Source of the DNA: RUG714 sp964623515
GTDB taxonomy: Bacteria; Bacillota; Clostridia; Oscillospirales; Acutalibacteraceae
DNA length: 53,182 nucleotides
Direction: 5' to 3'
NCBI GenBank assembly: GCA_964623515.1
Contig: CAZURV010000012.1
Coordinates: forward strand, 1-53,182
Shown in pieces: positions 48,966 through 53,182 of this stretch. How positions within the stretch are numbered: position 1 is the stretch's first letter; each line of letters opens with the position of its first letter. Position numbers and translations under genes: made by a program. Below the pieces are notes generated by a model. The model was not told where the DNA came from. It made no database searches and worked only from the letters and a program-made list of their open reading frames with translations.

Positions 48966-51935
48966 ATGAAGAAATTTTTAAAAACTTCTTTAAGTCTGCT
49001 GATGGCAATGGCGCTGATTGTATCGTCGTTCGCATTTACGGCGATTCAATCCAATGCCCAGGTAGTGGCAAAAGACGTTTCCGTTGCATTTACCGGAGCA
49101 GCTAAGGAAGATTACGTTACAATGAGCGGAACAACAATCCAAGATCCCGCGCTTGCCGTTATGGTGTATAACGACGGTGAGGAGCAGATAGAATTAACCG
49201 CTATAGAAAGCAACGGCACAAGTATTGTCTACAGCGATTATTCGCAGGGAATGAAAATTGACGCTTACCAGACTGCCAAAATCGGTATAAGCGGCACAAC
49301 AACAAACAATGCCGTTCTTTCCGTTACGGTTACATACCGTGTAACAGGCAATCCTGTTTCCACGCTCGAAACCTGCACGGCATATATTTATTGTTCATCG
49401 CAATCCTATTCGGAAGCAGTCGTTAAATGCGGAATTGATTCCTCATTTGGTGTGTACGGTGTTCACACAAAAATGACACTCGGTCCGCTTTCCTCCTCTT
49501 CTGTTCCCAGTGAGAGCGCGAGTCCGTCGACCACTGCGAGTATTTACATTGACGGTTCCAAGTACAAAACATGGGGTGATTTCAACCTCCATATGTCTAT
49601 TTATGAGGATGACACACGCGATCATGCGTTCTTTGATAAGATTACCGTCACCCAGACCTCAAGCACAGGTTCTTTCCTTTACGGCGGATACGGTTCCACT
49701 GCTACTGAAAAATCAGTAACTTCAACGTATGATGAGGATGCCGCAACCGGTTTCTATATAAACATCACGCAAGAAAATACGGTTGATACTGCTTTTTCGG
49801 GCACGATTCCCACGGAGGCGAGCTCAACCGTTACTATGACTTTGCGCGGTTACGGTCAAACAGGCGGCATAGCAGGAGTTTTGGCAGTAAAAACCAAAGA
49901 GCTTACTCCAACTTTTACTTTCACTATCTATAATAATGACAAGAGCGCAATCCGTCAGAGGCTGGATGAACTGTCGCTACTCGGGCTCAACAGCGGCTCC
50001 TATACTTCGGACAGTTGGAACACCTATGAATCCGCGCTCAAGAAGGCATATATCCAGCTCGGCACAGTTCAAACAACCGCTGCCAACGTAAGTAGCGCCT
50101 TGAGCACACTCAATACTGCGTATAATAATCTGGTAAGGTATGTAACGGTAATAACCAATCAGTATTATTACAGCGGAAAAGACAATACGAATCCTGTGCT
50201 GATCACACGTTCGTATGATCTTCAGATTCCGAACGGTTCACAGTATGCGCCCGTTGTTCTTCAGAGCGATCAGTATGCGGAGTATCCTTTCAACCGTCAG
50301 AACACATCCTCTTCGGTTACCGTAACAGCAGATGATGCAACCGATTATACTTTCACGGTAAATCAGTATTATTGGAAAGTGGATACATCGGCGCTGGAAG
50401 CTGCCATTCAGGCACAGGCAGATAAAATACATATTGATTCCGACGGAAACGAAATGTATACCGATGATTCATGGCAGGCGTATGTCAAGGCCGCCGAATC
50501 GGGGAAAACGGTGCTTAATGACACTACGCTTTTCCAGGCAGATATAGATGCGGCTGTAAAAGTGATAAATAACGCAAAGAATAGTTTGGTACGCCTTGCA
50601 GTGGATACGGACTGGATGGACGAAGGCATTGCTTGGGCGGAATGTATACTTTACAATGATTATTATACCGATCCCGGGTACGGCTGGGATACAGATGCGC
50701 TTTTCCTCGGTGACGCGATGACCAAGAAAAATCTTCTGGAACAGGCGTACAACACTGCGCAGACAATCCTCGCGGATCCGGAATTTCAAAAGGCGGACGC
50801 GGACGCTGCTGCGGTAGATCTCTGGAACGCAATTTACAATTTATATATTGTGGACAATACCACAAAAGGACTGATCACTTCGGGCGGTATACGTTTTGCA
50901 GACGTTTCGAAGTACGGATATTATCAGTCTCTGAGAGACCAGACAAGCGATGAATACGGGCTGAAAGATGTATTCCTGGATGTAACGGAGGATCCGTCCG
51001 CGGAATACGACAGATATTCATTGAATGAAAGCGATTTCACGCCCGAATCATGGTATATGCTTCAGGATGCGCTTTACGGAAGCTATGAGCAGGGATTGTT
51101 CGATTTGGCAACAACCGAAGAGCCGTATGAAGTAGACAGTGATGTAGGCGAGCTGTATGTTCCGGCATATTCTATGATAAATAATATATGGTATCTTGCT
51201 TCGCAGGCTGATTATAACGCCTGCCGTGATAATGTTATAAACAAGATTAACAACTTGGAATATGTGCTGGACAGCACGGCGCTGGACGAAGTCTGCGCTA
51301 CGGCAGAAACGATTGAAACGTCGGAATACACGGCTGTTTCCGTTGAAAGCTATCAGGAAGTGCTTGTTGCGGCACAGGATATACTTGCGGCGCTTGCCGA
51401 GCCTCAGCTTTACGGCAATGAAAACGTAGTAACGCAGGAGCAGATAGACAAAGCTGCGGCAGACCTTCAAGCCGCAATTGAAGCGCTGGATCTTATCCCG
51501 CTGATAGACCCGATAGGAGATGGAGTACAGATAAACTCCACCGGTGAAGTAACAGGCGTATCGCAAAGTACAACGGTAGCGGAAGCAATCGCCGATTTTG
51601 ATATTATCAAAACCGATTCGGACGGCTATAAAGGCGAATATCGGATAGAAGATAATGACGGCAACGTCTGCACCGAGGATGAAGCGGTCGGAACCGGATA
51701 TACGCTGTATCTTTCATATAACGGCGTGGATTATGATTCACATCAGTTTATTATACTCGGCGATGTAGACGGTAATGCGGCGAAAGACGATGTCGATTTC
51801 TGGGCGGTATATAATTACTCGCTGGATTTGCCAACATCCACAGCACTTGAGGGAATATATTTCAAGGCGGCCGATATGAACGGCGACGGAATTGTAGACT
51901 TGTGTGATGCGATTATGATTAAAGGCGTTAAGTAA
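48966..51935 (+). CDS. Secreted dockerin-bearing protein with FIVAR-like helical repeats
   Basis: 989 residues with a signal peptide (1-31, cut after SNA) and AGGAGGG upstream. An N-terminal beta-rich region (about 35-320) resembles carbohydrate- or cell-binding modules. Several FIVAR-like three-helix repeats follow, for example YTSDSWNTYESALKKAYIQL...NLVRY, YTDDSWQAYVKAAESGKTVL...NSLVRL and YTAVSVESYQEVLVAAQDIL...AIEALDL. The C-terminus is a type I dockerin with two calcium loops, DVDGNAAKDDVD and DMNGDGIVDLCD, both with Asp/Asn at positions 1, 3, 5, 9 and 12. It probably docks to a cohesin scaffold on the cell surface. No catalytic domain is recognised, so adhesion or a structural role is more likely than hydrolysis. 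Confidence 0.88.
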   Translation: MKKFLKTSLSLLMAMALIVSSFAFTAIQSNAQVVAKDVSVAFTGAAKEDYVTMSGTTIQDPALAVMVYNDGEEQIELTAIESNGTSIVYSDYSQGMKIDAYQTAKIGISGTTTNNAVLSVTVTYRVTGNPVSTLETCTAYIYCSSQSYSEAVVKCGIDSSFGVYGVHTKMTLGPLSSSSVPSESASPSTTASIYIDGSKYKTWGDFNLHMSIYEDDTRDHAFFDKITVTQTSSTGSFLYGGYGSTATEKSVTSTYDEDAATGFYINITQENTVDTAFSGTIPTEASSTVTMTLRGYGQTGGIAGVLAVKTKELTPTFTFTIYNNDKSAIRQRLDELSLLGLNSGSYTSDSWNTYESALKKAYIQLGTVQTTAANVSSALSTLNTAYNNLVRYVTVITNQYYYSGKDNTNPVLITRSYDLQIPNGSQYAPVVLQSDQYAEYPFNRQNTSSSVTVTADDATDYTFTVNQYYWKVDTSALEAAIQAQADKIHIDSDGNEMYTDDSWQAYVKAAESGKTVLNDTTLFQADIDAAVKVINNAKNSLVRLAVDTDWMDEGIAWAECILYNDYYTDPGYGWDTDALFLGDAMTKKNLLEQAYNTAQTILADPEFQKADADAAAVDLWNAIYNLYIVDNTTKGLITSGGIRFADVSKYGYYQSLRDQTSDEYGLKDVFLDVTEDPSAEYDRYSLNESDFTPESWYMLQDALYGSYEQGLFDLATTEEPYEVDSDVGELYVPAYSMINNIWYLASQADYNACRDNVINKINNLEYVLDSTALDEVCATAETIETSEYTAVSVESYQEVLVAAQDILAALAEPQLYGNENVVTQEQIDKAAADLQAAIEALDLIPLIDPIGDGVQINSTGEVTGVSQSTTVAEAIADFDIIKTDSDGYKGEYRIEDNDGNVCTEDEAVGTGYTLYLSYNGVDYDSHQFIILGDVDGNAAKDDVDFWAVYNYSLDLPTSTALEGIYFKAADMNGDGIVDLCDAIMIKGVK

Positions 51936-51956
51936 ACAAAATATTTAATAATGATT

Positions 51957-51992
51957 AAGAAGCATGCCGGCAAGCGGTATGCTTCTTTTTTT
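51957..51992 (+). terminator. Terminator of the dockerin protein gene
   Basis: AAGAAGCATGCCG and CGGTATGCTTCTT form a 13-bp stem with one G-T pair around GCAAG, followed by TTTTTTT. Confidence 0.9.
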
Positions 51993-52012
51993 ATGATACC
52001 ACACTTCTATCC

Positions 52013-52380
52013 TTCTGTAATGGAATATATTCACCGTATTTTATTTGCGTTTTGTGAAGAAAAACAAATTTTAACCTGCGGTAAACGTTTTAACAGGTCA
52101 AGGGGATTCCCCTTGTCGTTTAGGAAGTTTGAAAGAAACCCATCGTGTGGGCGTTTCTGTGCAGGGCAACAGCACCCCGATACCGTGGTTCTATAATTCT
52201 GTGATGGAATATATTCACTGTATTTTACTTGCGTTTTGTGAAGAAAAACAATTTTGAACCTGTTGCTAATGTTTTAATGGGTCAAGGGCATGCCCCTTGT
52301 CGTTTAGGAGGTTTCAAAGGAACCCATCGTGTGGGCGTTTCTGTGCAGGGCAACAGCACCCCGATACCGCGTCTTTTCCG
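52013..52380 (+). repeat. 184-bp direct tandem duplication of structured non-coding DNA
   Basis: Unit 1 (52013-52196) and unit 2 (52197-52380) share TTCTGT.ATGGAATATATTCA, GCGTTTTGTGAAGAAAAACAA, CCCCTTGTCGTTTAGGA, AACCCATCGTGTGGGCGTTTC and TGTGCAGGGCAACAGCACC. Palindromes are kept in both: CAAGGGGATTCCCCTTG against CAAGGGCATGCCCCTTG, and CCCA-TCGTG-TGGG. Frames through it are short and read in several phases, so I treat it as non-coding. After unit 2, CGCATTAA...TTAATGCG (52388-52411) is a further 8-bp hairpin. Confidence 0.8.
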
Positions 52381-52526
52381 CAGTAACCGCATTAAAATTC
52401 TCGTTAATGCGGAAAGCATTGCCTCGAATTTGTGCTTTGTTCCGGCGAAAAATCCGCAGATTTCGGAATACTGTCTCCCGGCGCAGAACCGCCCGGGGTT
52501 TCTTTGCATATTTTTGTTTACTTTTA

Positions 52527-52804
52527 GGTTTAAGCCAAATAGGGAGAAAAAGCCTGAAATGATGCCTTTTTGCGATATATTGCGTTAAAAATGCTCGTCA
52601 AACATCAAGCTTGACTGCGCTTTTTGCCTTGTCTATCATCAAAAAATTCATGCATTTCAGGTGCAGAGCAGTTTTGTAAGGCAAAAAAATTTTTCTCAGG
52701 CGCAGTTTAAAAACGCAGGAATACTGCCGTATTTCAAGGCTTTTAAACAAGCATAAGGGAAATTTTGCCTTCCAAAACCTTTTTATCTTTATTCGGCTTA
52801 AACC
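52527..52804 (+). repeat. MITE-like element, copy B (best preserved)
   Basis: 278 bp bounded by inverted repeats GGTTTAAGCCAAATAGGGAG and, at the right end, CTTTATTCGGCTTAAACC (ten outer bases fully complementary, then mostly matching for about 26). The interior is AT-rich and non-coding, and matches 18450-18714 throughout. The rest of 51993-53117 between the repeats shows no gene I can support. Confidence 0.8.
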
Positions 52805-53080
52805 ATATGAGCAAAAAGCAAATCGCATATTTATATGCGAAACCATATGCTGTATTTGCAGTTAAAAAAAGATTTAATTTCTAACCTGCGATATACGTTT
52901 TCCGTGCTTTAAAACTCCGTTTTTATTTGCTTTTTATCGCAAAAAACAGATTCTTTATTGATGGGAAACAACACCTTTATGTAAAATGTTGGCTTTTATT
53001 ATGGGAAAAATAAATTTTGTGATAAAAAATCATTTGATATTTGTTGAATATGATGATATACTTAATATGCATAGATGTGT

Positions 53081-53110
53081 ATATGTATAATTGTATAATT
53101 GTATAAATGA
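53081..53110 (+). promoter_or_regulatory. AT-rich promoter region with tandem TTGTATAA units
   Basis: Successive TGTATAATTG/TGTATAA units between about 53084 and 53107 create several overlapping -10-like TATAAT boxes 20-45 bases before the next gene. Which one is used cannot be read from the sequence. Confidence 0.45.
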
Positions 53111-53129
53111 ATAATTAGGGGAGGTTCCT

Positions 53130-53182
53130 ATGGTCAAATTCAAAAAGAACACAAAAAAAGGTTTGTCTCTGTTTTTGGCAGT
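53130..53182 (+). CDS. Start of a secreted protein (3' end outside window)
   Basis: ATG 53130 follows a strong GGGGAGG (53118-53124). The first 17 codons read MVKFKKNTKKGLSLFLA, a basic n-region and the start of a hydrophobic core, as in the signal peptide of the dockerin protein upstream (MKKFLKTSLSLLMAMAL). It is probably another surface or dockerin protein; only the signal-peptide start is visible. Confidence 0.7.
   Translation, partial: MVKFKKNTKKGLSLFLA

Noticed and set aside
52229..52588. Frames of 60-119 codons through the tandem repeat (for example reading QGHAPCRLGGFKGTHRVGVSVQGNSTP)
   Set aside because: The repeat is open in several phases, units differ by changes that keep hairpins rather than codons, and the frame runs on into the MITE-like element.

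Overview
The window looks like a chromosomal segment of a spore-forming, low-to-mid-GC gut clostridium, most likely a Ruminococcus-like member of the Oscillospiraceae. The clues are the germination protease gene gpr next to spoIIP, two T-box riboswitches, an indirect Asn-tRNA pathway (GatCAB plus an archaeal-type AspRS), IreB, a secreted protein ending in a type I dockerin, and a fibronectin-III remnant typical of clostridial surface proteins. The genus is inferred, not proven.

Layout. 1-1626: the 3' part of a MarR regulator overlapping a MATE exporter, with a codon style unlike its neighbours. 1821-3495: threonine deaminase plus RidA. 3570-7317: an iron-uptake locus, with a DtxR-type regulator divergent from feoA-feoA-feoB and a small Cys-rich FeoB partner; two near-identical palindromes lie in the promoter. 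7717-12779: an envelope O-acetylation cassette (SGNH hydrolase, DUF4358, MBOAT, DHHW) followed by a glycerophosphodiester phosphodiesterase. 13228-18455: an ABC exporter operon with two adaptor proteins. 18759-20126: a lipoprotein and a DUF5662 protein. 20189-22651: rpsT divergent from gpr-spoIIP. 22691-25166: birA, apparently leaderless, and a flavoprotein. 25342-27192: an AT-richer patch of broken genes. 27250-32184: an Asn T-box followed by gatC-gatA-gatB-aspS. 32440-36950: on the minus strand, ireB with an unknown gene, and pheST under a Phe T-box. 37058-39439: bifunctional NAD(P)HX repair enzyme, a small lipoprotein and a MazF toxin without a visible antitoxin. 39766-41342: rnpB with an LCP-family gene starting about 20 bases after its 3' end. 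41462-46738: ABC-F ATPase, DMT transporter, trmN6-rsmI and a nitroreductase. 46731-51935: a large lipoprotein and a dockerin/FIVAR surface protein. A further secreted protein starts at 53130 and runs off the window.

Non-coding repeats are the least explained part of the window. Three families are visible. (1) A 265-278 bp element with terminal inverted repeats (MITE-like) at 18450-18714 and 52527-52804, with 3'-end fragments at 36584-36650 and perhaps 48552-48578. (2) An element made of three successive hairpins at 39644-39760 and, inverted, at 44171-44279. (3) A 184 bp direct tandem duplication at 52013-52380 whose hairpins are kept despite base changes. I found no CRISPR array, no tRNA or rRNA gene, no intact transposase and no obvious phage module. 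No new multi-gene system stands out as certain. The best candidates for novelty are the repeat families, the two-adaptor exporter, the acidic insertion in FeoB and the rnpB-LCP arrangement.
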